Shown: positions 44,774 through 54,472 of the stretch, one piece after another | Position numbering within the stretch: position 1 is the first letter of the stretch | Layout of the letters: each line of letters begins with the position of its first letter | Assembly: GCF_013185185.1 (NCBI RefSeq) | Contig: NZ_JAAZWE010000002.1 | Location: 933,595 to 997,594 of the forward strand | Length of the DNA: 64,000 nt | Reading direction: 5' to 3' | DNA from: Saccharibacillus endophyticus | GTDB taxonomy: Bacteria; Bacillota; Bacilli; Paenibacillales; Paenibacillaceae | Notes under the pieces: generated by a model | Seen by the model: only the letters and a program-made list of their open reading frames with translations | What the model was told of the DNA's origin: nothing | Database searches by the model: none | Made by a program: the position numbers and the translations under genes

Positions 44774-44856
44774 AAGTTTCTTTTTTAATAAATCAACTTA
44801 GACATAACTACAATTAAATTAACAAAAAAATTAATTTAAATGAAAAGGAGATTCTA

Positions 44857-47268
44857 ATGACTCGAACACTTTGGACCAAAACCGGAATTACGGCCGTGAC
44901 GGCTGCCCTGCTGCTGCCTCTATCTGCCGGAGCGGCTCCGTTACCCGGCCATGCAGCTTCGACTTCCGCTTCGGTTATACAAAAAGCCGTAACCCTGCCG
45001 ACTTTTAACGCGCAATCCCCTACCTTCCGCGAAGCGTCCGTCCACGATCCTTCCGTTATTAAAGTGGGCGATACCTTCTACGTGTTCGGCTCTCACCTTG
45101 CAGCGGCCAAGTCGAAGGATCTCATGAACTGGGACCTGATCGCTTCCGGCGTGACCGATTCGAATCCGATCATTCCGAACGTAACCACCGAGCTGAAGGA
45201 AACGCTGGAGTGGGCACAGACCGACACGCTTTGGGCGGCAGACGTCATCCAATTGGCGGACGGTAAATTCTACATGTACTACAACGCTTGTAAAGGCGAC
45301 TCCCCCCGTTCGGCAATGGGCATCGCGGTCGCGGATAACGTCGAAGGCCCTTATAAAGATACCGGCATCTTTTTGAAATCGGGCATGTGGGATCAGATCA
45401 GCGAGGACGGCACGATCTACGACGCGACCAAACATCCGAACGCGGTCGATCCCGATGTCTTTTTCGATAAAGACGGCAAGCTGTGGATGGTCTACGGTTC
45501 GTATTCCGGCGGAATCTTCATTATGGAAATGGACCCGACCACCGGCAAACCGCTCCCCAACCAAGGCTACGGCAAAAAGGTAATGGGCGGCAACCACAGT
45601 CGCATTGAAGGGCCTTACATGCTGTACAGCCCGGAAACGGACTACTACTACATGTACCTGTCGTTCGGCGGTCTTGATGCGGTCGGCGGTTACAATGTGC
45701 GCGTGGCACGCTCCAAAACGCCGGACGGTCCGTTCCTCGATGCGCAGGGCAACGACATGGCCAATGTAAAAGCAGATCCGACCAAACCGATTTTCGACGA
45801 TAAGTCGATCGAACCGTACGGCGTCAAGCTGATCGGCAACTATTTGTTCGAGCGCCAATTGGGCGATCCGGGCACGGGTCTCGGTATCGGCGCCGTATCG
45901 CCGGGGCATAACTCCGCCTACTACGACGAAGCAACCGGCAAACAGTTCCTGATCTTCCACTCGCGTTTCCCGGGACGCGGCGAGCAACACGAGATTCGGG
46001 TACACGAAATGTTCATGAACGCGGACGGCTGGCCGGTTGTCGCACCTTATCGGTATGCGGGCGAGAGCGATGCGGATGCAGCCGTTCAGGCTTCGGAGAT
46101 TCCGGGGGATTATCGCTGGATCGCGCAGGGCAAAGAAATCAGCGCCGACATCGTCACCGACGTATCCGTTACGCTGAACGCGAACGGAACGCTGAGCGGC
46201 GCGGCAGCGGGTACATGGCAGCTCAGCGGCAGCAACGACGTGACGATCACGACAGGCGGCAAAACGTATAAAGGCGTCTTTTTACGCGAAACGAATCCCG
46301 TGTCCGGCGACAAAACGTTGACTCTGACGGCACTGTCCGCGGAAGGGACCAGCGTCTGGGGCACGAAAGCAACCGCAAGCAACGCCAAGGAAACGGTGGC
46401 CGCTGTCGAAAAAGCACTCAGTCTGAGCAAATCCGGCGACGTGTACTATGATGTGACGCTTCCGGTATCCGGCACGCAGGGCACCAAGATTGCTTGGTCT
46501 TCTTCGCAGCCATCCGTCATCTCGGGCACAGGTACGGTGACTCGGCCGGCTGCGGGCAAAGGCGATGCCAAAGTGACGCTGACCGCCACGATCACGAACG
46601 GCAGCGCCAAAAAAACCAAGTCATTCAAACTCAACGTAGCCGAAAAAGCGCAAAGCCCGCTGATCGCCTCCTACGGATTTGAAGACGCGTCGAAAAACCG
46701 CCTCAAGGACGCTTCCCCGAACGGGTATAACGGCACGCTGGAAAAAGGCGCTTCGTACGTAAAAGGCGGCAAAAACGGCAAAGCGGTTCAGCTCGACGGC
46801 AAAGACGGATACGTCCAGCTGCCCGGCTCGGTAACGGACGCTTCGGATTACACGTTCGCGACTTGGGTCAAATGGGACGGCGGAGCCGCTTGGCAGCGCG
46901 TCTTCGACTTCGGCAACGACATGACCCGCCATATGTTCCTTACCCCTTCGCAAGGGCAGGGCGCGCAATTCACGATCCACAGCGAAGGCAAAGATCAGAG
47001 CATTCTGACCTCTTCCCCGCTGCCGACGGGCAAATGGGTTCATGTAGCCGTGACGCTTGCAGGCGACACGGGAACGCTGTATATCGACGGAAAAGCGGCA
47101 GGCACGAACGCGGCGATGACGTATAATCCGCGCGATCTGCAAACGAGCGAAGCCTGGCTCGGCAAAAGCCGATTCGCGGCAGACGCTTACTTCAAAGGGA
47201 GCCTCGACGAAGTGCGGATTTACGATAAAGCGCTGAGCGCGGCGGAAATCGCGGCGTTGGCGAAGTAG
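44857..47268 (+). CDS. Secreted GH43 endo-arabinanase with arabinanase C-terminal, Ig-like and LamG domains
   Basis: 803 residues. Sec signal peptide (cleavage near PGHAAS). A five-bladed GH43 propeller (~45-415) with catalytic Asp64 (VHDPSVI, base), Asp198 (VDPDVFFD) and Glu251 (SRIEGPYM, acid). A beta-barrel arabinanase C-terminal domain (~425-505), an atrophied Ig-like domain (~520-600) and a concanavalin/LamG carbohydrate-binding-like domain (~610-800; ends VRIYDKALSAAEIAALAK) follow. It cleaves alpha-1,5-arabinan outside the cell. The extra C-terminal domains make it much longer than the B. subtilis enzymes. ATG after AAAAGGAG; a cre lies upstream. Confidence 0.92.
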   Translation: MTRTLWTKTGITAVTAALLLPLSAGAAPLPGHAASTSASVIQKAVTLPTFNAQSPTFREASVHDPSVIKVGDTFYVFGSHLAAAKSKDLMNWDLIASGVTDSNPIIPNVTTELKETLEWAQTDTLWAADVIQLADGKFYMYYNACKGDSPRSAMGIAVADNVEGPYKDTGIFLKSGMWDQISEDGTIYDATKHPNAVDPDVFFDKDGKLWMVYGSYSGGIFIMEMDPTTGKPLPNQGYGKKVMGGNHSRIEGPYMLYSPETDYYYMYLSFGGLDAVGGYNVRVARSKTPDGPFLDAQGNDMANVKADPTKPIFDDKSIEPYGVKLIGNYLFERQLGDPGTGLGIGAVSPGHNSAYYDEATGKQFLIFHSRFPGRGEQHEIRVHEMFMNADGWPVVAPYRYAGESDADAAVQASEIPGDYRWIAQGKEISADIVTDVSVTLNANGTLSGAAAGTWQLSGSNDVTITTGGKTYKGVFLRETNPVSGDKTLTLTALSAEGTSVWGTKATASNAKETVAAVEKALSLSKSGDVYYDVTLPVSGTQGTKIAWSSSQPSVISGTGTVTRPAAGKGDAKVTLTATITNGSAKKTKSFKLNVAEKAQSPLIASYGFEDASKNRLKDASPNGYNGTLEKGASYVKGGKNGKAVQLDGKDGYVQLPGSVTDASDYTFATWVKWDGGAAWQRVFDFGNDMTRHMFLTPSQGQGAQFTIHSEGKDQSILTSSPLPTGKWVHVAVTLAGDTGTLYIDGKAAGTNAAMTYNPRDLQTSEAWLGKSRFAADAYFKGSLDEVRIYDKALSAAEIAALAK

Positions 47269-47278
47269 GGGGAGAAGT

Positions 47279-47428
47279 TCCTATTCGGGAGGGAAGCTGG
47301 GGCGGCTGCGGGAGAAATTCGTTCAAGGCGCTGTCTCACTCGGAAAACTGGAATGAAATTTAAGTGGAAGTTTTCCGAGTTCAAAGGCGCCTATCACTGA
47401 ATTTCTCCCTCCGCCTATTGCTTCGCTC
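47279..47428. repeat. Dispersed hairpin repeat, copy R2
   Basis: Starts CTATTCGGGAGGGAAG (shared with R5), GGCTGCGGGAGAAATTCGTT and ends CACTGAATTTCTCCCTCCGC. The arms AAGGCGCTGTCTCACTCGGA and TTCCGAGTTCAAAGGCGCC pair imperfectly to make one long hairpin. It is directly downstream of the arabinanase gene. Confidence 0.85.
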
Positions 47429-47523
47429 AGGCATATGAACTTTTCTCCTACTTTAGGGTAGGGTGAAGAGACTGGTTTCGGGGTATTAGCCCTCAACCGG
47501 ATTTTGTATATAAGAACTATTAG

Positions 47524-47560
47524 AAGGCCTTACCCTCTATGCTATAGAGGGTAAGGCCTT
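47524..47560. repeat. Perfect 17-bp palindrome
   Basis: AAGGCCTTACCCTCTAT, a GCT loop, then the exact reverse complement. There is no T-run afterwards, so it is not a standard terminator. It sits between repeats R2 and R3. Confidence 0.85.
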
Positions 47561-47570
47561 AAACGTATCT

Positions 47571-47830
47571 GGAAAGCCCAACGTAACTGGAAGCGAGGAG
47601 ACGGAGAGAGAAATTCAGTGAAATACAGGATTTCGAAGAAAACCTGCGGTAACATTCAGTGCGATGTTGACGCCTTTGAACTCGGAAAATTCCTTATTTA
47701 AATCCAATCCATTTTCCGAGTGAGGCAGCGGCTTGTGAAGCATTTCGAAGAAATGCACTTCGGAAGCCTATGCTGGCAATTTTTCTCGCAGTCTTCTCGC
47801 TTCCCCCGCCTACGTAAATTTTTCGATAGC
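47571..47830. repeat. Dispersed hairpin repeat, copy R3 (long form)
   Basis: The long form, shared only with R7. Outer arms: CCAACGTAACTGGAAGCGAG, then GAGACGGAGAGAGAAATTCAG, against CTCGCAGTCTTCTCGCTTCC. It carries internally the CAGGATTTCGAAGAAAACCT module (as R1) and a GCATTTCGAAGAAATGCACT module (as R5 reversed and R7). It ends ~10 bases before the DUF2357 stop codon. Confidence 0.85.
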
Positions 47831-47839
47831 CTGAAAACC

Positions 47840-49720
47840 TTAGGGCCGACTTAATAGGTCATCGAGCCAGCGTTCGGCTAATCGGGTAGAGCCCGGGAGA
47901 AACGGCAGGGCGCCGACGCCGACTTTGGACAGGCTTTGATAGAAATGGTGGCCGGAATATTCGCGTTCGTCCGCGTACGGGAACAGCACGCAGGCGGAGG
48001 ATACGCTGCGCTCGTAACCGGACGCGCCGGGTTTGACGATCGCGTCGCGGTAGCGGTGCATGACGTTGATGTCTTCTTCCAGCGGGCCGGGCGTTCCGTA
48101 GAGCGAAGCGTAGGAGCTGCCCGGAACGGCCGGGTCGATTCGGTATTTGGCGTCGAGCACATAAGAAACTTCCCGGCTATCCGAGCGAAGCGTCAGCAGA
48201 AGATCGGGCTTTTGTTCGGTCGTGGGACGCGCCCGGCCCAGCATGGACGGGTTGTAGACCAGCGACAGCTGCGCGCTGCGTTCCGGGTCTTCGTATTCGA
48301 TTCGCGAAGCGCCGCCGCGGATCAGGGACGGGAACAATCCGGCTCGGTCAACGGATGCGCCTTCGCGGCGGATCACCCGGCAGCGGCGGGACAAGAGTCG
48401 GTGCAGCTTCAGGAAGCACCAATATTCGTAGAGCTGCGCCATGTCTTTGAGCGACAAACGCATCATGCCTTCGCGCAGCGACAGGCCTTTGAGCAGGAGC
48501 AGATGCAACTTGTACATCTCGCGGTATCCCGGTGCCATCTGGAGAACCAGGCTGACGTTTACCCGCTGCATCGGTCCGACGTCCCGCAAAAAGTCCATGT
48601 TCAGCATGATGCCGATCCGGCGTCCGATTCGCTCCAGCTCCCGGTCGAGCAGCGGATCGCGGCCGGGTCGGGTTTCTTTCAACTCGCGCCGCAGCGCATC
48701 GACGCGGCCCGCCGTACGTTCCAGCATCCAGCGCAGGAACCGGTTTTCGTCCGTATCGGTCGAAATGACCCGGCGGGCTTCCAGCAGGCGGGTCGGCATG
48801 AAACGGCTTAACGATTCGCCGATGCTTCTTCCGTCGCCGATCCCCGGCAAATACGTCCGATCTCGCTCTCCCGCTCCCTCGATCTGCAACCATCCTTGTC
48901 GATCCGCCTGCAAGCGCTGCGGATGGCGTCGCAAGTCGGCCAACGTTCGGCGATCCGCGCGGCGGGCTTTTCCGGCGTCGACCAATCGGTGCTCGTTGTC
49001 CAGCCGTTGATGCGGATTGGCTTCGATGCGCCGCATCGCATTCTCCAAGCGTTCGAACACCCGCCGCAAAATCGTATGAAACTCGGTCAGACTCTGGCGC
49101 GAGGTCTCCCGCTCTTCGGCGGGCCGGTACGTTCGGCGCAGAAAGTCGAAGGTCAGATCATACCCTTCCTCGCTGACCTCCTCCATCAACCGCATGTAAT
49201 CCCGGCGATAATCCAGCTTCGCGGGAAAAATCTCGATCCCGATCGTCAGCAGCGGACGATCGTTCAGCCGAATCTCCAGCTCCGTCTCTCCGATCTCGTT
49301 TCCGAAATCGAGCGTTCCCGACAACACGCGGCTGCCTCTCGGCTTAATCCGGCGGCGCAGATTGACGTTCTCGTGATAGAAAGTGAGGTTTAACGCGGGA
49401 TCGGCTTTAACTAGCGTCAACTCGTAAGCTTTTGTCTCATAAAAACACGGAAACACCAGCGTTCCAGGCTCCCATCGTTCAGCTTTTCCCGTTTCCGGCG
49501 AGAACAAACTAATGCGGCATTCCGTCAAGCGCAGTGATCGCACTTCCGCATCAAAATGAGCGCTCAACCGCTCTCCCGTCTCGGAATCGCGATGCAGCCC
49601 AAGCTGCTCCGCCGTCTCGTGCAGCGGTTCTCCGGCAATATACAGTTCAAACAGATTGCTTTCGATCCGAAGCAGTTCGGTGCTGGAGTCGAAAGACGCC
49701 GGCAATATCGACATGCTCAT
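47840..49720 (-). CDS. DUF2357 / PD-(D/E)XK nuclease-like protein (McrC-type role)
   Basis: 626 residues. N-terminal ~250 residues fit DUF2357 (all beta then helical; LNLTFYHENVNLRRRI, LDYRRDYMRLMEEVSEEGYD). The C-terminal part is a PD-(D/E)XK nuclease: KPDLLLTL (Pro505-Asp506 by my count), then YVLDAKYRID (Asp523-Ala-Lys525), and INVMHRYRDAIV, a block conserved in this family. In known systems DUF2357 nucleases are encoded next to a McrB-like AAA+ GTPase/ATPase and form predicted type-IV-like restriction or RNA-targeting defence modules. Here the only McrB-like gene is at 57254-59296, same strand, seven to eight kb upstream. Start TTG/ATG region has a weak ribosome site. Confidence 0.85.
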   Translation of the reverse strand: MSMSILPASFDSSTELLRIESNLFELYIAGEPLHETAEQLGLHRDSETGERLSAHFDAEVRSLRLTECRISLFSPETGKAERWEPGTLVFPCFYETKAYELTLVKADPALNLTFYHENVNLRRRIKPRGSRVLSGTLDFGNEIGETELEIRLNDRPLLTIGIEIFPAKLDYRRDYMRLMEEVSEEGYDLTFDFLRRTYRPAEERETSRQSLTEFHTILRRVFERLENAMRRIEANPHQRLDNEHRLVDAGKARRADRRTLADLRRHPQRLQADRQGWLQIEGAGERDRTYLPGIGDGRSIGESLSRFMPTRLLEARRVISTDTDENRFLRWMLERTAGRVDALRRELKETRPGRDPLLDRELERIGRRIGIMLNMDFLRDVGPMQRVNVSLVLQMAPGYREMYKLHLLLLKGLSLREGMMRLSLKDMAQLYEYWCFLKLHRLLSRRCRVIRREGASVDRAGLFPSLIRGGASRIEYEDPERSAQLSLVYNPSMLGRARPTTEQKPDLLLTLRSDSREVSYVLDAKYRIDPAVPGSSYASLYGTPGPLEEDINVMHRYRDAIVKPGASGYERSVSSACVLFPYADEREYSGHHFYQSLSKVGVGALPFLPGSTRLAERWLDDLLSRP

Positions 49721-49823
49721 CCATCCTTTAAATCATTTTGCTTGCTTATTTATACATAATATGGAAAAATAAAAAAAGGAAATTTCTTATACTCGTCAAA
49801 AAGCGCAAAGGAGAACAGTATTC

Positions 49824-50429
49824 ATGCGTAATAAGTTCATTTTATCATTATTGGGCGCCGTATGGCTCGGAACTTCCTTAGCCTCATTAGCCCCGTTGCC
49901 GTCGGCTTCCGCCTCCCAAAGTTCAGACCTCAAGGCTCAAGCCGTTCAAGCCAGAAAAGCACTTGCGAAAAAGTACCCCCATGAACATATCTATTCGATT
50001 CGTACAGCAGATTTGAATAATGACAAAAAATATGAATCGTTCATGCTGACCGAGACCGGCAATTTCTTTCTTTATAATTCCAAGGGCTACCTGATTCCGA
50101 TCGCAACCGAAATTCTGAGCAATGAAGGATTTGAAAATCCGACCCTGCAAGTTTTCGCGGTGAGTCCGACCGAAAAGCAAATCGCCACGTTTCATTCCTT
50201 CGGCCCTTCTAACACTTGGACAAAAGTCTATCGTCTTCAAGGCGGCACTTTGGTAAAAACCTTGGATGTCATGGGGGACCAAGGTGTGGAAATAGACAGC
50301 AAGGGCCGTATTCATCAGCATTGGAAAAAATACCGGGAATGGGAAGTCGGAGGTTGGTATCCTGTCGAAGCGGTTTATACTTGGAACGCTGCCAAACATA
50401 AATACACGGGAACCGGAATGATTCCTTGA
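49824..50429 (+). CDS. Exported protein of unknown function
   Basis: 201 residues with a Sec signal peptide (MRNKFILSLLGAVWLG ... SASASQS). The mature part (KKYPHEHIYSIRTADLNNDK and GWYPVEAVYTWNAAKHKYTG) resembles the small beta-barrel or seven-bladed-like repeats of secreted paenibacillus proteins, but I recognise no family. Start ATG after AAAGGAGAACAGTATTC. Single-gene unit ending in the 50447 terminator. Confidence 0.75.
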   Translation: MRNKFILSLLGAVWLGTSLASLAPLPSASASQSSDLKAQAVQARKALAKKYPHEHIYSIRTADLNNDKKYESFMLTETGNFFLYNSKGYLIPIATEILSNEGFENPTLQVFAVSPTEKQIATFHSFGPSNTWTKVYRLQGGTLVKTLDVMGDQGVEIDSKGRIHQHWKKYREWEVGGWYPVEAVYTWNAAKHKYTGTGMIP

Positions 50430-50446
50430 AACTTTATCCCTAAACA

Positions 50447-50494
50447 AAACACGTCCGTTATCGAGAAGAGTTCTCCTCGTTACGGACGTGTTTT
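50447..50494. terminator. Bidirectional intrinsic terminator
   Basis: AAACACGTCCGTTA pairs with TTACGGACGTGTTTT; T/A runs flank both sides. It serves the convergent exported-protein and stalk-domain genes. Confidence 0.8.
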
Positions 50495-50502
50495 CGGTTG
50501 TA

Positions 50503-51852
50503 TTATTTCAAATGGAAGCTTCGACCGCCGATCTGGACGTAGACCACGCCTTCTTTGTCGGGAGGAAGCTTGTAGAAGACATAGCTTTCCGTTTTGCCGT
50601 CGCTGTATTTCAGCGTAATCGTATTTTGGGAAATGGTGTAGGTTCCGTTGAGCGTCTTGGCCGAAGAACTACTGTCCGTCCGCGCTGCTCCTGTATCCAA
50701 AGCGGCAATAGTCAGGGTATCACTCGTAAATCGTCCATCCGAGTAGAAGGTGAGATAATCGGTCCAAGACGTCGAGAACGGAGTAATGCCCACTAGACCG
50801 TAGTACCCTCGGGAAATGTATTCACCGTTCAACTTGGTCCCTGCCGCAGCAGGCTTTACGGAGTCGAGAGAAACTTCATCAATCACTAACCGGCCTTCCT
50901 TGCTGATCGAGATCGGCAGCGTCTCACCGCCTTGAATCTTCAACTGCCCGCCGCTGACCGAATAGGTTCGGCACTGATCTTTGGAACAATTGACGGTTTC
51001 CGGGCCTCCGCCGACGGGTTCGCCCACCACGATTTTATTATCGGGGAGGAACGTATAGAACTTCCAGCAGATTCCGCCGCATTCGTACCCGGCATAATCG
51101 TATTCGGCGCCATAGTACATGCCGGATAGTTTGCTCACATTGACCGGAGTCGTGCCGGCACTGCCGAAAGCCGCTTTGTCGGCCTCTGCCTTTTTGTCCG
51201 CTTCCGCTTTCTCGGATGCCTTGGCTTCCGCATGCTTGGCATTGGCATCCGCTTGCAGTTTCGCCAGCTCTTCTTTGACCTGAGCAGGCGTCACGCCGTT
51301 CTCCTGCATCCATTCTGTCGTAACGACCAGAATTTGCCGCCCGGCACCGTTCCAGTGCACGATAGCCCCTGTCGCTTCACCGACAAATCGCAGCGGAACC
51401 AGCGTATTGCCGTTGATGCTAGTTGCCGGATAATCCAACGCAACGTTCTTGCCGTTAACCGTAGCGGTTTTGGAGCCCAACTTCAATGTCAATTCCGTTC
51501 CGCTTTTAACAGCCTTGACCGTTCCCGTTGCTTGGTTCCAAGTTAGCTCCATGCCCAGCCTTTCAAACAGCGGTCGCATCTGAACCAATGTGGTTCCCTG
51601 CCGACTGATCGGATCGACCGTAAAGGATAACGGCGTTGTCTCCTCGTTGAGCATCACCCGAATCGGCGACGTTTCTGCTGCTTCTACCTGCGAATTTCCG
51701 ACGGCTACCCCGACAAAAAGAATCATCATCATGCATCGGAACATCCAGCTTGCACGGCCAAAAGGCCCTGCCGAAGATCCGGCTGAGCCTCTGCTTTCTA
51801 TTCTCCACCTTCGCCTCGCCACTTGCTTTTCTTCCGTTCTCGTTGCTTTCAT
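50503..51852 (-). CDS. Copper-amine-oxidase-N-terminal (stalk) domain protein
   Basis: About 449 residues. The N-terminus has ~35 basic residues before an export signal (MFRCMMMILFVGVAVGNSQVEAA). A stalk domain follows (RVMLNEETTPLSFTVDPISR, TLVQMRPLFERLGMELTWNQ, NGNTLVPLRFVGEATGAIVH), then a coiled-coil Ala/Lys/Glu linker (KLQADANAKHAEAKASEKAE) and ~220 residues of two beta domains (GMYYGAEYDYAG; GEYISRGYYGLVG) with a C-terminal PPDKEGVVYVQIGGRSF. Stalk domains are common in exported paenibacillus proteins. Function unknown. Start chosen at ATG after GGAAGGAGCGATCAA. Confidence 0.83.
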   Translation of the reverse strand: MKATRTEEKQVARRRWRIESRGSAGSSAGPFGRASWMFRCMMMILFVGVAVGNSQVEAAETSPIRVMLNEETTPLSFTVDPISRQGTTLVQMRPLFERLGMELTWNQATGTVKAVKSGTELTLKLGSKTATVNGKNVALDYPATSINGNTLVPLRFVGEATGAIVHWNGAGRQILVVTTEWMQENGVTPAQVKEELAKLQADANAKHAEAKASEKAEADKKAEADKAAFGSAGTTPVNVSKLSGMYYGAEYDYAGYECGGICWKFYTFLPDNKIVVGEPVGGGPETVNCSKDQCRTYSVSGGQLKIQGGETLPISISKEGRLVIDEVSLDSVKPAAAGTKLNGEYISRGYYGLVGITPFSTSWTDYLTFYSDGRFTSDTLTIAALDTGAARTDSSSSAKTLNGTYTISQNTITLKYSDGKTESYVFYKLPPDKEGVVYVQIGGRSFHLK

Positions 51853-51936
51853 TTGATCGCTCCTTCCTGTTTTCAGGGAATAAATCAATGAAAAGGTAAC
51901 GCTTACGTTGAAGTTTAGCAAAGTCGGACGTCTATG

Positions 51937-52887
51937 TTAAGAATTTAAATTTATTTCCGCCGTATACCGCACAAAGTTATCGAATGCGAATCCGCGCACC
52001 TGCTCCTCGCTGTAGTGCTTCAGCAGCTCGCTAATCAAACGTTGGCTTTTACCCGCATGCTCCAATCCTTCGACCGTCAGCGTGATTCCGTCGAAGTCCG
52101 AGCCGAAGCCGATATGATGCTCCCCACCCAGCCCGCACATATGATCGATATGGCGAATCAGATCGGCAATCGTCGCAGGACCGGAGCTCCGCGCATCAAT
52201 AACGAATTCCGGATAGTACACGACATGAACCGGAGCTCCGCGACGAAACATTGCCGTCAACTGCTCGTCGGTGAGATTGCGCGGATGATCGCACAGCGCT
52301 CTCGCATTGGAATGACTGGCGATCGGATAGCTCGCCAGCTCCATGACTTCCCAGAACCCGCGCTCATTCAGATGGCTAACATCCGTCAATATGCCATAGC
52401 GGTTATGGAGCGCAATCATTTCTTTGCCCAGCGACGTCAGTCCCGCGCCGCGCGGCTCCAGTACGCCGTCTCCGGCTTGATTGCCGTAATTCCATGTTAA
52501 TCCGACTGAACGAACACCCAGGCGGTACAGCAAATGCAGCCTTTTCAGGTCATTCTCGATCGGGTCTACGCCTTCCAACGTCAGCAGCGCCCCTATCGTT
52601 CCTTCAGGCAACTTCCCGATTTGCGACCATTCGGTAATCAGCTGCATATCGTCATGCTTCTCCAGAATCTCCGCGTAAAAATAATGAATCTGATCCAGGC
52701 ACGATTGCCAACGCATCGAGCCCGGCAATGCCGGATCGACGAACACCGCAAAACCCTGAACGGCCACGCCGCCTTCCTTCAATCGATCCCGATTACTCGC
52801 AAGCTCCGGTGCATTCGTATAGGATAACGCGCCGCGGGACGCTTCGATCTTAGCCAACGCGTCGCAGTGCAAATCGATGATCCGCAT
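51937..52887 (-). CDS. M19 membrane-dipeptidase-family peptidase
   Basis: 316 residues. Zinc-binding HxD is in DLHCDALAKI; the bridging Glu is in TLEGVDP, further His ligands in TDVSHLNERGFWEV and PIASHSNARAL, and the late Asp in GFGSDFDGI. Cytoplasmic (no signal peptide). It hydrolyses dipeptides, sometimes with D-residues. Start ATG after GAAGGAGGCTTAAGTC. Ends 48 bases before the photolyase stop side; both are on the minus strand, with separate ribosome sites. Confidence 0.92.
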   Translation of the reverse strand: MRIIDLHCDALAKIEASRGALSYTNAPELASNRDRLKEGGVAVQGFAVFVDPALPGSMRWQSCLDQIHYFYAEILEKHDDMQLITEWSQIGKLPEGTIGALLTLEGVDPIENDLKRLHLLYRLGVRSVGLTWNYGNQAGDGVLEPRGAGLTSLGKEMIALHNRYGILTDVSHLNERGFWEVMELASYPIASHSNARALCDHPRNLTDEQLTAMFRRGAPVHVVYYPEFVIDARSSGPATIADLIRHIDHMCGLGGEHHIGFGSDFDGITLTVEGLEHAGKSQRLISELLKHYSEEQVRGFAFDNFVRYTAEINLNS

Positions 52888-52934
52888 GACTTAAGCCTCC
52901 TTCTTTTTGCGTGTTGAACGAAAAGGTTCGTCGT

Positions 52935-54278
52935 CTATTTACCGTTCACGATGCCTTTATACGTCTCGATCGCCGCCGCCCGCGAAGCCTTCAGATCGAC
53001 GATGGCGTCTTTGCGCGGCTTGTGCACCGTTTTGACGTCCTCGTCCGCAAGCTCCGGCAGCCATTCGCGGATATGTTCGCCGTTCGGATCATATTTCTCG
53101 GACTGGGTGACCGGGTTGACGACGCGGAAATACGGAGCCGAGTTGGCGCCCAGCGACGCGCACCACAGCCAATTGCCGCGGTTTTGGATATTATCGTAAT
53201 CGAGCAGCTTGCGGCGGAAATAGTTCTCTCCCAGCGTGAACGGACATTGCAGGTTTTTGGTCAAAAACATGGCGCACAGAATCCGCAGCCGGTTCGGCAT
53301 CAATCCCGTTTCGTTCAACTGCCGCATAGCGGCGTCGATTACCGGCATGCCAGTCTGCCCTTTGGCCCATTTTTCGAAATGCTCGTCGGTCAGCGCGGAC
53401 AGATCGTATTTTTTCTCGTAGGAAAAATAGTTCTCGTCGTAGATCGCCAGATAATAATAGAAGTCGCGGAAAGACAGCTGGCGGACCCATTCGTCATGCT
53501 CTTTGCGGCGTTTTGCCCGGGCATACAGTTCCCGCAGCGACACCGCTCCGGCGTTCACGTGCGGATTGACGCCGCTCGCCGGAAGTTCCGGATAATAATC
53601 GCGCTTGTCGCCGTATTCGCGGATATTGTGTTCCAAAAAGTCGGCAACCTTGTCTTCCCATTCGTCGGCCGGTTCGATCTCGTCGAGATTTAGTGAAGGC
53701 TGATACTTTTTCGGCAGTTCGAACTCCGCTTCGCTTTTCGGCAGATCGTCGAGAGATACCGAGGAAGGCTGATTCGGCGAATGCGCCAAATACTCCAGCC
53801 ATTTTTTATGAAACGCCGCGAACACTTTGTAGTATCCGTCTTTGCCCGTGAATTCGGCGAAACGGTCCAGATCGATCATCAACGTATCCATCAGCGGCGT
53901 GAACGCGACGTCGTGCTTCTCCGCCGCCTTTTTCAAATTGCGGTCGCGCTCGCGCGCGTACGGCGTGAAGTCGCGGTGCACCACCACTTCGTCGATCTCG
54001 TGCTCGCCGCCTTTTTGCTGATCGAGCAGCCATTCCAGCACTTCCGCCGGATCGCCGTGCGCGATATGCAGCATGCGCCCGGTTTGGTCGTACAGCTTGC
54101 GCAAACGGACGACGTGACGGAGAAAGTTGACGCCGCTGTGCTCTTGATCCCGGCCTTTTTGCAGCAAAAAAGGATCGAGAATCAGCAGATGCAGCACGGG
54201 ATCGCCGGCTTCCTTCAAATAATCGAAAGCGACCAAATCCTCGGTGCGCAGGTCTTTGCGGTGAATGAACAGTTTCAA
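52935..54278 (-). CDS. phrB: Deoxyribodipyrimidine photolyase
   Basis: 447 residues of the photolyase/cryptochrome family, which repairs UV-made pyrimidine dimers with FAD and light. Starts MKLFIHRKDLRTEDLVAFDY (antenna domain). FAD/DNA-binding blocks: GQTGMPVIDAAMRQLNETGL, MPNRLRILCAMFLTKNL, NIQNRGNWLWCASLGANSAP and YFRVVNPVTQSEKYDPNG. The last block is the class I photolyase end. Translation starts at TTG with GGAAAGGGGAAC upstream. On the same strand as the M19 peptidase. Confidence 0.95.
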   Translation of the reverse strand: MKLFIHRKDLRTEDLVAFDYLKEAGDPVLHLLILDPFLLQKGRDQEHSGVNFLRHVVRLRKLYDQTGRMLHIAHGDPAEVLEWLLDQQKGGEHEIDEVVVHRDFTPYARERDRNLKKAAEKHDVAFTPLMDTLMIDLDRFAEFTGKDGYYKVFAAFHKKWLEYLAHSPNQPSSVSLDDLPKSEAEFELPKKYQPSLNLDEIEPADEWEDKVADFLEHNIREYGDKRDYYPELPASGVNPHVNAGAVSLRELYARAKRRKEHDEWVRQLSFRDFYYYLAIYDENYFSYEKKYDLSALTDEHFEKWAKGQTGMPVIDAAMRQLNETGLMPNRLRILCAMFLTKNLQCPFTLGENYFRRKLLDYDNIQNRGNWLWCASLGANSAPYFRVVNPVTQSEKYDPNGEHIREWLPELADEDVKTVHKPRKDAIVDLKASRAAAIETYKGIVNGK

Positions 54279-54472
54279 ATGCGGCGTTCCCCTTTCCGTT
54301 GCTCGGTTAATATGGATTCCTCTATATTACCCGAGAGCGGCGCATAACGAAAACGGGACGACGATGATTCAAATTGCCCGATTCCGTCCAAAACCATACT
54401 GTAACGCCGACCTGACAAAGCTGCACATTATTCGACATTCGATAATTACAGCAATCACTGGAGGGATTTACG

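Noticed and set aside
47279-47830. Possible CRISPR array or insertion sequence
   Set aside because: The repeated pieces are long, inverted and unevenly spaced, not short direct repeats with spacers, and there is no transposase or cas gene nearby.
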